A stretch of DNA of 64,000 nucleotides from Streptomyces rimosus subsp. rimosus. GTDB taxonomy: Bacteria; Actinomycetota; Actinomycetes; Streptomycetales; Streptomycetaceae. The DNA is taken from the NCBI RefSeq assembly GCF_000720725.1, contig NZ_JOCQ01000035.1, forward strand, positions 14,794 to 78,793, read 5' to 3'. Shown here in pieces: positions 45,943 through 54,677 of the stretch (its first letter is position 1; every line of letters starts with the position of its first letter). The position numbers and the translations under genes were made by a program. The notes under the pieces are model-generated. The model was not told the origin of the DNA. It saw only the letters and a program-made list of their open reading frames with translations, and did not search any database.

Positions 45943-46016
45943 ACCCCGGCGGTCGGAGATGGCCCCGCGCCTCTCGGACCTGCTCCGGTACGGAACGTCT
46001 TTCTTTGGAGGACACC

Positions 46017-46157
46017 ATGGAGAACGTCACCATCAGCCTGGACGAATTCGACCTCGACCTGGACATGGACACGATGGACGCGTCCACGGTCACCGTGGAG
46101 GCCCAGGAGTCCAAGCTCATGACGCAGGTGTGTCCGGCCACCTCCTGGCGCTGCTGA
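46017..46157 (+). CDS. Class I lanthipeptide precursor peptide
   Basis: This is a 46-residue peptide with TTTGGAGG six bases before ATG 46017. The leader has the FDLD box typical of class I (residues 11-14, within an acidic helix), needed for LanB binding. The C-terminus TQVCPATSWRC has two cysteines (39 and 46) and Thr36, Thr42 and Ser43. Rings T36-C39 and S43-C46 are the simplest inference. The last ring has the S-x-x-C-COOH spacing seen where a LanD makes aminovinyl-cysteine, but no LanD is near. The leader cleavage site is unclear. Modifying enzymes follow directly. Confidence 0.85.
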   Translation: MENVTISLDEFDLDLDMDTMDASTVTVEAQESKLMTQVCPATSWRC

Positions 46158-46162
46158 CCCAC

Positions 46163-46205
46163 CGGTGCGGGGTGGCCGGGGCCTCGTCCCCGCCGCCCCG
46201 CACCG
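46163..46205 (+). terminator. Hairpin between lanA and lanB
   Basis: CGGTGCGGGG (46163-46172) pairs perfectly with CCCCGCACCG (46196-46205) and encloses a further CGGGG/CCCCG stem. It starts 6 bp after the precursor stop. It probably acts as a partial terminator or mRNA stabiliser, so that the peptide outnumbers its enzymes. Confidence 0.65.
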
Positions 46206-46258
46206 TCGCCGGGTGGAGCAGCGCGTGGATCGGTGCGTGGATCGGTGCGGGGGCAAGC

Positions 46259-49200
46259 GTGGTTGGTACGGGTGACGTCGACTTCGAATGCGGACCGGTG
46301 GCCCTGGTACGAGCCGTGGCCCTCCCGCTGCCCCCGGACGACGCCCCGGCCCGACAGCTCCGGCCGCCCGGCGGGTCCCCGTACGAAGAAGACGAGCTGC
46401 GCCGGCGCATAGCGGAACTCGCCGCCGACCCGCGCCTCATGGAGGCGGTGAGCCTGGCCAGCGCGAGCCTGGCGGGAGAGGCCGCCCGTGTTCTGGCCGG
46501 AGACCGGCTCCGGCTCAAGTCCCTCCGCCGTATCGCGGTCTCCCTGACGAAGTACCACTTGCGGATGACCCACCGCCCCACCCCCTTCGGCCTCTTCGCC
46601 GGGGTCGGGCTCGCCGGATTCGGTCCCACGCCCGCGCGGGAGCCGGTCGGTGACGGGCACTGCGTGACCCGGCCGGACGCGGTCTGGCTGGACGGCGTGC
46701 TGGAGTCGCTGCTCGACGTCCCCGCCATACTGGAACGTTCGCGGCTCACGGCCAACAATCTGCTCACCGTACGGGACGGCCGGCTCGTACTGGCCGATCA
46801 CCACGACCGTAGCGGCGAGCAGCAGTCGGCCGGATCGGTGCGCCACACCAAGGTGGTCCGGAAGCTCTTGGCAGTTGCGGCGCGCCCCGTACCGTTTCCC
46901 GGACTCGTGGCAGCGGCGAGGCAGGACTTCCCCCAGGCGCCGGAAGGCGCGATCGAGAAGAGCATCGCGCAGCTCGTCCGCGGCCACTTCCTGATCAGCG
47001 ACCTGCTGCCGCCGCCCGACTGCACCGCTCCTCTCGATCACGTATGTGACCGGCTGCGAGGGGCGGATCATCCGATCGCACGTGAACTCCTGGCGATACG
47101 AGTCGAGTTGAAGCGCCTGGACGCCACGCTTCCCGGCAGTCGCCGCGCCCGGCTGACCGCCGTCCGCGAACGAATGCGCGCCGTGGCGCCCGCGACGGAC
47201 GTCCTCCAGACGGACCTGGGGCTGGACGTACGGCTGACCCTGCCGCAGGAAGTGGCCCGGGAAGCCGAACGGGCCGCGACGGTGCTGTGGCGGACCTCTC
47301 CCGTATACCGGGGCAGCCCGCACCTGCGCGACTACCACCTGGCCTTTCTCGAACGGTACGGCACGGAGCGGCCGGTCCCGGTCCTGGAACTGCTCGATGA
47401 AGCCCGCGGCCTGGGCCTGCCCCGCGACTACCGCAGGCCCGGGACGCCGCCGCCCGCCCCCGGGGACGGGTCGCGCGACCGTGTCCTCGGCGAACTGCTG
47501 ATGGACGCGGTCCGCGGCGGCGCCCGGGAAGTGGTGCTGGACGAGGAGACCGTACGCGCGCTGGAGCCGGCGGAGCGGGGACCGGCGCCGCGGAGCATGG
47601 AGGTGGGCGCCGAGCTGGTGGCACCGGGCTGGGACGCGCTGTGCGGCGGGGACTTCCATCTGGTGCTCGCGCCCCAGGCGGTGTCCCCGCTGGCCGGAGC
47701 GACCTTCAGCCGGTTCGCGCCGGTGCTCGGCCGGTCCGCCGAGCGGGTACGGGAGCTGGCGCTGCGCACCGGGCGCGCCGCGCCGGACGACGAGATCCCC
47801 GCCTGTGTCGCCTTCCGGCCCAGAGTGCTGCGGTCCGCCAACGTGTCCGCCGTCCCGCAGTGGCTGCCCCACCGCATCCCCCTGGGCGTCGGCCCCGCCA
47901 CGGCGGAGACGGCGCACGATCTGCGCGTGGAGAACCTGGCGGTGTACGCGGACATGGACGGCCTCCGGCTCATCGACACGGCGACCGGCCGCAGGGTGCG
48001 GCCGCTCTCGTACTCGATGCTCAACCCGAGCAGCCGCCATCTCCCGTACGTGGCACGGTTCCTGCTGGAGGTCGGGCAGGAAGGACGGTCGTTCTGCTCC
48101 CCGTGGAGCTGGGGAAGCTGGGACTCGGCCCCCGCGCTGCCGCGGGTGCGGCACGGCCGGACCGTGCTCGTCCCGGCGCGCTGGCTGCCGGACCGGGCCT
48201 TGCACGCGGCGGCCGACGGCGGGGACGAAGCGTGGAGTGCGCAGGTCGAGCAGTGGCGGCGGCGCTGGGACGTGCCGCGGCAGACCCTGCTCAGCAAGGC
48301 CGACCACCGCGTCGCCGTCGATCTCGACGACCCGCTGCACCTCCTGGCGTTCCGCGACGAGGTGCGGCGGGCACCCGGACTGACCGTGGTGGAGCAGTTC
48401 GGCGGCCCGGGGGGACGGCAGTGGCTGCGGGGCCGGGAGGGGGCGCACGCGGCCGAGTTCTTCTTTCCGGTCTTCGCCGGGCCCACCGGCGTCCGCCCCG
48501 GCGCCGCACACGGCGCCCGTGGAACCCACCCCGTGCCGCCCCCGACGGGGGGCAGCCACGGACCGCGCGCCCACCTCCCCGGCGGCTCATGGCTCTACGC
48601 GAAGATCTACGTCCCCGAGGCCCGCCAGCCGGAGGTGCTGGCCCGCCACCTCGGACCGCTGACCGACCCCGGCCTGCTGCACAGGGCGGGCGCCGACCTC
48701 TGGTTCTTCCTCCGTTACGAGGATCCGGCATCGCACATCCGCCTGCGCTTCCACGGCAAGCCGGAGACCCTGTGGCCGGTGCTGCTGCCCGAGCTGCACG
48801 CGTGGGCGCAGGCGCGAGCGGAGGCGGGGCTGACCGGGAAGCTGGTCCTGGACACGTACGAGCCCGAGATCGAGCGGTACGGGGGCCCGGCCGCCATCGG
48901 TCACGCCGAGCGCTTCTTCCACGCCGACAGTGAGTCCGTCGTCGCGCTGCTGGCCTCCGGCCGGCCGGACGACCCGGTGCGGACGGCCGCGCTGGGCATC
49001 CTCGACATCGTCACCCGCCTCGGCGACCCCGACGAGGCGCTCGACTGGCTCAGTACCCCGTCGGTGCTGGCGCGCCGGGGCGACGTACCGCGGGACCGGA
49101 AGCAGGCTGTCGCCGCTGAGCTGGACCCCCGCGCAAGGCCCCGGCCGTCGGCCGCGATGAACGGCAAGAGCCTCCGCGGCCCGGCGCTGTCCGGTCTGCG

Positions 49201-49378
49201 GGAGGCGCTGTCCGCCGATACGGCGGACCCTGGCCGGAGGGCGCGGACCGCCCTGAGCCTGGCCCACATGCACTGCAACCGGCTGCTCGGCCCGCGCCGC
49301 GACGAAGAACTGGCGGCCCACGTGACGGCCCGCGAAGCGCTCGCGCTGTGGCGCGGCCGGATGCGGAACAGCGGATGA
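46259..49378 (+). CDS. lanB: LanB lantibiotic dehydratase, full length
   Basis: The product is about 1039 residues. It has the long LanB N-terminal part (glutamylation) with LTKYHLRMTHRPTPFGLFAG and LDVRLTLPQEVAREAERAA, and a C-terminal SpaB-type elimination domain starting at SWLYAKIYVPEARQPEVLA. It should use Glu-tRNA to activate Ser/Thr of the precursor, then eliminate glutamate. GTG 46259 has GCGGGGG before it; GTG 46172 is possible but sits in the hairpin. A direct repeat GCGTGGATCGGT lies just upstream. It overlaps lanC by 4 bp. Confidence 0.9.
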   Translation: MVGTGDVDFECGPVALVRAVALPLPPDDAPARQLRPPGGSPYEEDELRRRIAELAADPRLMEAVSLASASLAGEAARVLAGDRLRLKSLRRIAVSLTKYHLRMTHRPTPFGLFAGVGLAGFGPTPAREPVGDGHCVTRPDAVWLDGVLESLLDVPAILERSRLTANNLLTVRDGRLVLADHHDRSGEQQSAGSVRHTKVVRKLLAVAARPVPFPGLVAAARQDFPQAPEGAIEKSIAQLVRGHFLISDLLPPPDCTAPLDHVCDRLRGADHPIARELLAIRVELKRLDATLPGSRRARLTAVRERMRAVAPATDVLQTDLGLDVRLTLPQEVAREAERAATVLWRTSPVYRGSPHLRDYHLAFLERYGTERPVPVLELLDEARGLGLPRDYRRPGTPPPAPGDGSRDRVLGELLMDAVRGGAREVVLDEETVRALEPAERGPAPRSMEVGAELVAPGWDALCGGDFHLVLAPQAVSPLAGATFSRFAPVLGRSAERVRELALRTGRAAPDDEIPACVAFRPRVLRSANVSAVPQWLPHRIPLGVGPATAETAHDLRVENLAVYADMDGLRLIDTATGRRVRPLSYSMLNPSSRHLPYVARFLLEVGQEGRSFCSPWSWGSWDSAPALPRVRHGRTVLVPARWLPDRALHAAADGGDEAWSAQVEQWRRRWDVPRQTLLSKADHRVAVDLDDPLHLLAFRDEVRRAPGLTVVEQFGGPGGRQWLRGREGAHAAEFFFPVFAGPTGVRPGAAHGARGTHPVPPPTGGSHGPRAHLPGGSWLYAKIYVPEARQPEVLARHLGPLTDPGLLHRAGADLWFFLRYEDPASHIRLRFHGKPETLWPVLLPELHAWAQARAEAGLTGKLVLDTYEPEIERYGGPAAIGHAERFFHADSESVVALLASGRPDDPVRTAALGILDIVTRLGDPDEALDWLSTPSVLARRGDVPRDRKQAVAAELDPRARPRPSAAMNGKSLRGPALSGLREALSADTADPGRRARTALSLAHMHCNRLLGPRRDEELAAHVTAREALALWRGRMRNSG

Positions 49379-50745
49379 CCGTACCGCACGCGCTGTGCGA
49401 CGCGGCATCGGACACCGCCCACCGCGTCGCCGACCTGCTCGGCTCGCCGGAGCGGGTGGCGGAAACCACCCGCGCCGCGTTCGCCGCGCTGCCACCGGAG
49501 GTGCCGCAGCCCGCCTGGCAGCCCACGTCGATGCTGCTCGGACACCCCGGCATCGCGCTGCTGCACACCAGGTGCGCGCGGAACGACGTACAGTACGCGG
49601 CGGTCGGGCACGCCCACCTCGCGGCGGCCGTGGCGGCAGCGGCCGACGCCGGCCCGGCCGCGGTCGGTGACCTGCTGCTGCCCGCGCGGCTGCACGCGAA
49701 CGCGCACGGCGGGTACACCCGGCTGCTGGCGCGCTGCGCCGAGGTGCACGCCGCATACGTCCGTGCTTGTCTGGGGCGTCTGATGACGCAGCGTCAGAAG
49801 CGCGGCCCAGGCCTGGCGTACAGCGATTACGACGTGATCTCGGGCCTGGCGGGGCAGGCGCGCGGCCTCCTGGCGGCAGCAGGCCACGGCGACGAACAGT
49901 GCGCGCAGGTGCTCCGCGAGGTCCTGCGTTTCCTGGTCGGGATGACGCATTCCGTCCGGCCCGCGGAAGGCGACGGAAGCGAGATTCCGGGATGGTGGTG
50001 CGCCCCTGACCGGTACCTCACCTCGCGCGACCGCGCGGAGTTTCCCAGGGGCGACCTCAACGTCGGCGTCGCGCACGGGATTTGCGGCCCGCTCGCGCTG
50101 ATGTCACTGGCGTACCGCTCCGGCCACCGGGTGCCGGGGATGCGGGACGCCGTGCGCCGCATGGCCGACTGGGTGCTGGGCGTGGGACACACCGACGACC
50201 TGGGCCCCCAGTGGCCCGGCCGCGTCGCCGCGTACCCCGAAGTGGCCGGGGAGCCACCTCGGGCCGCAGGCAAGAAGAGCACACCGGGATGGTGTTACGG
50301 CACCTCCGGTATCGCCTGGACCCTGCACCTGGCCGGGCAGGCGCTCGGCGACCACCGGATGACCGCCCTGGCCGAGGACGCGGTCCGCGCCCTCGTACGC
50401 CGCCCGCGCGACGCGGCCGTGTCTGCCGACCCGGGCTTCTGCCACGGCCGTGCGGGGATCCTGCACACCGTCTGCCGAATGGCCGCCGCCCGCGGATCCA
50501 CCGAGCTGTGGGCGGCGGCGGACGGCATCGCCCGAGAGCTGGTGGCGGAGTTCGACGCCCGGTCCGCCTTCGGCTACCGGCAGGTTCCGCCGCCCGTACC
50601 CACGGCAGCGGACCCGGTCGACAGCCCCGGCCTGCTGGACGGCGCCGCCGGGATCGCCCTCGTCCTGGCCGGCTACGCCGACGCTCGCCGGGGAGCGGCA
50701 CCCGACGACGCGAACGGCTGGGACGCGGCGTTCCTCATGAGCTGA
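49375..50745 (+). CDS. lanC: LanC lanthionine cyclase
   Basis: The protein is about 456 residues of the LanC family. Its zinc site is visible: Cys in GWCYGTSGIAW, then Cys-His in FCHGRAGILH; NVGVAHGICGPLALM matches the family motif with the catalytic His. It adds cysteine thiols to dehydro residues to close the rings. ATG 49375 forms ATGA with the lanB stop, so both are coupled. The C-terminus DANGWDAAFLMS is typical. Directly after it the clearly chromosomal sequence ends. Confidence 0.93.
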   Translation: MTVPHALCDAASDTAHRVADLLGSPERVAETTRAAFAALPPEVPQPAWQPTSMLLGHPGIALLHTRCARNDVQYAAVGHAHLAAAVAAAADAGPAAVGDLLLPARLHANAHGGYTRLLARCAEVHAAYVRACLGRLMTQRQKRGPGLAYSDYDVISGLAGQARGLLAAAGHGDEQCAQVLREVLRFLVGMTHSVRPAEGDGSEIPGWWCAPDRYLTSRDRAEFPRGDLNVGVAHGICGPLALMSLAYRSGHRVPGMRDAVRRMADWVLGVGHTDDLGPQWPGRVAAYPEVAGEPPRAAGKKSTPGWCYGTSGIAWTLHLAGQALGDHRMTALAEDAVRALVRRPRDAAVSADPGFCHGRAGILHTVCRMAAARGSTELWAAADGIARELVAEFDARSAFGYRQVPPPVPTAADPVDSPGLLDGAAGIALVLAGYADARRGAAPDDANGWDAAFLMS

Positions 50746-50814
50746 GTTCCCCATGAGCTGAAGCGAACGCTCACCACTGGAAGCAGGCCCCCGCCGTCCG
50801 CACCACCGCGGATG

Positions 50815-50925
50815 TCAGTACGTATAGAACCCCGACCCAGTCTTCCGCCCCAGCCGCCCCGCATCCACCATGCGGGCCAGCAGCGGGGGAGCGGCGTACA
50901 GCGGCTCCTTGTACTCGTCGTACAT
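50815..50925 (-). pseudogene. 3' end of a 3-hydroxyacyl-CoA dehydrogenase gene (attachment-site remnant)
   Basis: On the minus strand 36 codons from 50925 to the TGA at 50815 read as the end of a 3-hydroxybutyryl-CoA dehydrogenase: YDEYKEPLYAAPPLLARM, then GRLGRKTGSGFYTY. The rest of the gene is missing; the upstream side is an integrase gene ending at 50930. This is what remains when an integrative element enters the 3' end of a gene. It could be the chromosomal remnant or the copy brought by the element. Confidence 0.75.
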
Positions 50926-50929
50926 GCCG

Positions 50930-51832
50930 TCAGCGTGCGCGGATACCGTTCTGACCTACAGGTTCATAGCCCGTCGGGGGCTTCCGGGCGCCTAGGTACA
51001 TCTCAGGGACATTCAGTTGTGGATCTTGGTCGAACCACTCGTCCATGGCGGCGAGGCCCCGCTTGCCCGCCCCGGGTACGGAATGAGCGTAGTGCTTCAG
51101 CGTGGTCTGCGGCGAAACGTGCTCTAGCCACTCCGACACGCTCACGATTGACTCGCCTGCCTCAAGCTGGGTGCTCGTGTACGTGTGCCGGATGGCGTGG
51201 AGAATGTCCGCGCGCGAGAGTTCGTAGACGGGGTACCGCCGGCTGCGGCCGCCGTGCGTCTTCTCTCCGATTGCCTTCAGAAGCCCGGCCTTAGCGAGAG
51301 CTGGACGCCAGCTCAGCTTGTTCCACATCGAGGGGTTGATTCGATTGCCCTGCGAGGTGCTCAGGACCAGCCGGACGGTGATCGGTTTGCGCTGTCGCGC
51401 TTCCAGCTCGGTCGTCGGTGGCTCGGGGTTGCGCCACGGGAGTGTGCAGGCGGTCGAAGGGAAGCGGCGCAGGTGGTCCTGGACGCGCTTGGCGGGATTG
51501 GGGGAGAGAGGAGAGATTCGCGTTTTGCCACCCTTCGGTAGACAGAAGTACGGCCTTCCTTTGGAGTCCCACCGCAGCTGTCGGCGAACGTGTACGACTT
51601 CGGCATCGAAGTCGAAGTCTTCCTCGGCGAGGCCGAACGCCTCACCCTGGCGAAGGCCGAGGCCGACGTCAAGGTCCACCGCGACGTGGTATCGATCCTG
51701 GAGGCCCGCCCGGACGGCATCCACGGTTGACCTGGACCATGCCTTGGCCCTCTTCTTCGAGGGTTTGGGAGCCTTGGCCGTCCTGTGAGCCTTGCGCGAA
51801 CTCGCAGCCGCTGCCGGGATCTCCGTCTCCAC
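50930..51832 (-). pseudogene. N-terminally truncated phage-type tyrosine recombinase
   Basis: The 300 codons hold an intact catalytic domain: Arg in GLGLRQGEAFG, Lys in LPKGGKTRI, HAIRHTYTSTQ with HxxR, WLEH and the nucleophile Tyr in TLKHYAHSV. The N-terminal core-binding domain is absent; the frame opens at GTG 51832 directly after a stop. Relatives are about 400 residues, so about a hundred are missing. It is therefore likely inactive. Its end is 5 bp from the dehydrogenase remnant, the normal place of an integrase next to its attachment site. Confidence 0.75.
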
Positions 51833-52004
51833 CGTGAGCTACCAGCTGAAGCGGGTGTGGGCGCAGGGGGTCGCCATCGAGACCCGAGGTCGCCCTCGCC
51901 GCTGCCCACACTGCGGGCGGCGACCGCGGCCTGTGGGACCAGGCAACCCACGCGAAGCACTACTCCGGGGCATGGGCCGTCATCGCGCCGTAGAGATACG
52001 GTAG
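51792..52004 (+). pseudogene. Helix-turn-helix protein fragment
   Basis: This is a 70-codon open frame beginning at TTG 51792, just after a TGA. It opens with the helix-turn-helix segment LRELAAAAGISVSTVSYQLK, followed by RGRPRRCPHCG, a knuckle that hints at a zinc site. It overlaps the integrase start on the other strand by about 40 bp, so the join probably marks a recombination point. It may be part of a regulator of the lost element. Confidence 0.4.
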
Positions 52005-52041
52005 TTGAGCGGTGTGAGTTCTGTGATCGGCCGGTCGTAGC

Positions 52042-52908
52042 TCAAGCGTCGACCTCGCCGACCCAGCCGAACTGCAGAAGTTCCTTGGGCAGGTATTCAG
52101 ACTCGACCTCGATCGGCATTCCGGCGTCATACGCCATGCAGGCGATGGCCAGGGGGCCGAGAGCAACCAGGCCCTCGCTGCTCAGGGAACGTGCCTCGTT
52201 CGCGGCCCAGTACTCCTTGTGCCAGGTAACAGCGTCGACCAGCGTCGCGTTGAACTGGTCGACTTCCTGTCGCTGATAGCGGTGGAAGAGTTCAAGGGGC
52301 GGGTACAGGATCTTCAGCATTAGCTCTTTGCTGGCGATCTGTGCGGTTTCGGGGTCGGTTCCGTTGATCGCAGTGACGAGCGTGGCCCAAGTCTCCGGTC
52401 GGCGGAACCAGGCGTTCTGCAGGGTTTCCACCCATGCGTAGATGTACTCATCGAACTCCGCACCGGATTCACGGAGGAATGAGATGGGCACCTGGGCCAG
52501 CTGGTTGAGGCGCTCGTTCTCGCGGCAGATCGCTGCCAGGTAGAAGGAGGTGAGCCAGTTTCCCGCGTGTAGGTATTCCTCCGGTCCGGTCGCGGGAAGA
52601 TTCTTCACCTCCCCTTCGGTCCCGATCCGGCACGGCACGGGACCTTCGGCCGCCGCACCCGAGATAAACAGGGCGGAGCCGACCTGCATAGCCGTGACCC
52701 ACGCCTCCCACGTCGGGAACTCCGACGCTGTGGGATCCGTCAAGCAGTACCACTTCGCTTTTGTCAGCGTGTAGCCCAACGCGTCGAAGCGGTCGAACTC
52801 CGACGTCTCAAGCTCGTCAAGCACCTCCTTGGCGCTCTTGACGATTGGCGCCATGGCTTCGGCCGCGTTGTCCGTGCGGAAGTCATGGCGGGGAATGCGC
52901 TTGCTCAC
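52042..52908 (-). CDS. Imm49-family immunity protein, copy 1
   Basis: The protein is 288 residues and looks all-helical. It belongs to the Imm49 family (immunity proteins of polymorphic toxins) by IPRHDF near the start, then PTWEAWVTAMQVGSALF, FYLAAICRE, YAWVETLQ, LYPPLELFHRYQ, TWHKEYW and AGMPIEVESEYLP. GTG 52908 follows the stop of a toxin remnant by 7 bp. It is one of three related copies (also 53284 and 55024), each behind a toxin tip. It should block a cognate toxin in the cytoplasm. Confidence 0.85.
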   Translation of the reverse strand: MSKRIPRHDFRTDNAAEAMAPIVKSAKEVLDELETSEFDRFDALGYTLTKAKWYCLTDPTASEFPTWEAWVTAMQVGSALFISGAAAEGPVPCRIGTEGEVKNLPATGPEEYLHAGNWLTSFYLAAICRENERLNQLAQVPISFLRESGAEFDEYIYAWVETLQNAWFRRPETWATLVTAINGTDPETAQIASKELMLKILYPPLELFHRYQRQEVDQFNATLVDAVTWHKEYWAANEARSLSSEGLVALGPLAIACMAYDAGMPIEVESEYLPKELLQFGWVGEVDA

Positions 52909-52915
52909 TTGCCCC

Positions 52916-53184
52916 CTATAGCTGGATCTTCAAATAGTCGAGCTTGGCATCAGCGTAGGAGGAGCCAATCGGGTCGTTCGCCTTCACCAGAACGTACTGT
53001 AGCTTCCCCTCCCGCAATGCCGTGCGGAGCTCCGCAGCGATCTCGGCGTCCCGCCCACGAGCAGCTCCTCAGCCTTATAGAGCGGAGAGGTCATGGCGGA
53101 GCAGACAGCAGACTCCCGGTTCGCGGGGCCGAGCGCCACGAACAGGTTGGTGGGCTCGCGCCGGCGTCCCCGTACCTGGACCAC
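52916..53184 (-). pseudogene. Frameshifted toxin tip behind Imm49 copy 1
   Basis: The end reads GRDAEIAAELRTALREGK, then LQYVLVKAND and YLKIQL to TAG 52916. It resembles the end of the tip at 54147 (RAAIENKTLRYVLVQA, ELKYFKIF). The upstream half, ALGPANRESAVCSAM to EELLVG, is in another frame; the switch falls near 53056. AVCSAM there matches TICADM in the other tip. So this is a one-base frameshifted remnant of a related toxin domain. Only the terminal part remains. Confidence 0.6.
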
Positions 53185-53283
53185 CGTGCGCCCGCCGGCT
53201 GCTGCACGAACGGGCCCGGGGCTCGTGTTGTGGGTCGTGTCGCCGTCCGGGTGACAGCGGCCGTTGCTGCTTGGGCAGCCTGC

Positions 53284-54135
53284 TTACGTGGGGAACTCGC
53301 CGCACCAGTTGCGCTTGATGAGGACGGCGGGCAGGTACTCGGACTCGACCTCGATGGGGATACCCGCGTCGTGGGCGATGCAGGCCATGGCGAGGGGGGC
53401 GAGGGCGACGAGGCCTGAGATCTGGAAGGCTCGTTCCTCCTCGCTCCAGTACTCCTTGTGCCACTGGAGGGCGTTGGCCAGTGCCCGGTTGAAGCCGTCC
53501 TGGTCCTTGCGGATGAATCGGTGGAACATCTCCATTGGGGGGTATAGCAGCTTGCCCACCGTCTCAGAGTCGTTGACGACTTCCGGGGCGGTGGCGTCCA
53601 CTGCGGTTACCAGGTTTGAGACGAGGTCCTGGCCTCCGAGCCAATATGTCTGGAGGGTGGCGATCCAGGCGTAGTCGTGCTCCTCGAAGCGTGAGCCGTT
53701 CTCCCGCAGCAGGGACAGAGGTACCCGGCACAGGGCTGTGATCCTTTCCTTCTCCCGGCACACCACCGCCAGGTAGAAGGCACTGAGCCAAGAGCCTGGA
53801 TGCACGTACCACTGCGGGCCGGTGGCCTGGAGCGTGCGGTCCTTGTGCGCGATGCGGCACTGTACGTGCTCCTCGGTCGTGGTCGCAGCAGCGAACAGGG
53901 CAGAGCCGACCTGCATCGCGTTCACCCAGGCGTCCCACGTGGGGAAGACCGCGGCCCGCGGATCCATCAGGCAGTGCGCTTCAGCGAGGGTGAGCGTGGT
54001 GCCCAAGGCATCGCCCAGGTTGGCGGTGCCTGCTTCCAGGCCGTCGATCAGTTCTTGAGCGTTCTCCTGGAGCACAGCGAGGCCGTCTTCCGCGTTCCCT
54101 GTGGGAAAGGGGTGGCGGGGGATGCTCGAGACCAA
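53284..54135 (-). CDS. Imm49-family immunity protein, copy 2
   Basis: The protein is 283 residues of the Imm49 family, with FPTWDAWVNAMQVGSALF, FYLAVVCREKERI, VPLSLLRENGSRFEEHDYAW, LLYPPMEMFHRF, WHKEYW and AGIPIEVESEYLP. The start is TTG 54135, chosen because AAGGAG lies seven bases before it and it falls directly behind the toxin tip, whose TAA lies 12 bp upstream. It is more like copy 1 than copy 3 along the C-terminal third, by eye. Confidence 0.85.
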   Translation of the reverse strand: MVSSIPRHPFPTGNAEDGLAVLQENAQELIDGLEAGTANLGDALGTTLTLAEAHCLMDPRAAVFPTWDAWVNAMQVGSALFAAATTTEEHVQCRIAHKDRTLQATGPQWYVHPGSWLSAFYLAVVCREKERITALCRVPLSLLRENGSRFEEHDYAWIATLQTYWLGGQDLVSNLVTAVDATAPEVVNDSETVGKLLYPPMEMFHRFIRKDQDGFNRALANALQWHKEYWSEEERAFQISGLVALAPLAMACIAHDAGIPIEVESEYLPAVLIKRNWCGEFPT

Positions 54136-54146
54136 CGCGTTTCTCC

Positions 54147-54677
54147 TTAGAAGATCTTGAAGTACTTGAGTTCGGCGCCGGAATACTTACCGGTGTTCTC
54201 GGTGGCCTGGACGAGAACGTAGCGCAGGGTCTTGTTCTCGATGGCCGCTCTGATCTCCTTTGCGTACCGGGCGTCTTTCGGCGACACGAAGGCGCGCTGC
54301 TCCATATCGGCACAGATGGTGCGGACGTACTCGATGGTTCCCTGCTTCACCATGGTGTGCCTGTCGAGCGCACCGTTGCCCTGGCGCCAGTCCAGCCGTG
54401 CGTTCGGGCCCTTCGCCTCGACGATGATGAGGTTACCTTCTTTGTCACGCCAGAGCTGGTCGAACCTCTTCGAGCCGTTGGGTGTCTCGGGAAGGTCAGT
54501 GACCTCGTGGGCCCCTTCGAACTCCTTCTGCAGGAGCATGTGCCGACGTGCGGCTTCCTCACCTAGGGCTTCGCCGAGCTTGGTGTTGTTGGAGACGCCT
54601 TCGCCGACCGTCTTGTTGAAGTGTTCTTGCGCATCGGCGAGTGCCTGCGCGGAATCTCGCCCGCATGATGTTGAAGA
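54147..54677 (-). pseudogene. Orphan toxin tip with restriction-endonuclease-like fold
   Basis: The open frame of 176 codons starts after a TGA and has no clear start codon, so it is a detached tip and not a whole gene. It includes LGEEAARRHMLLQ, then FDQLWRDKEGNLIIVEAKG, where Asp and Glu-x-Lys match the PD-(D/E)xK nuclease core, and QGTIEYVRTICADM, YVLVQA and YFKIF. Its last codon lies 12 bp before Imm49 copy 2. It would be a DNase or RNase tip if joined to a toxin body. It appears free of stops. Confidence 0.65.

Larger units (their letters stand above)
45389..46016. other. Long intergenic control region of the lanthipeptide locus
   Basis: These 628 bp hold no convincing gene. They contain two copies of the TTCACAC-N3-GTGTGAA element (one degenerate), a half-site near 45593, a 21-bp perfect hairpin at 45811-45856 and the probable lanA promoter at 45914. 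Several frames are open across it but lack coding signs. Confidence 0.6.
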
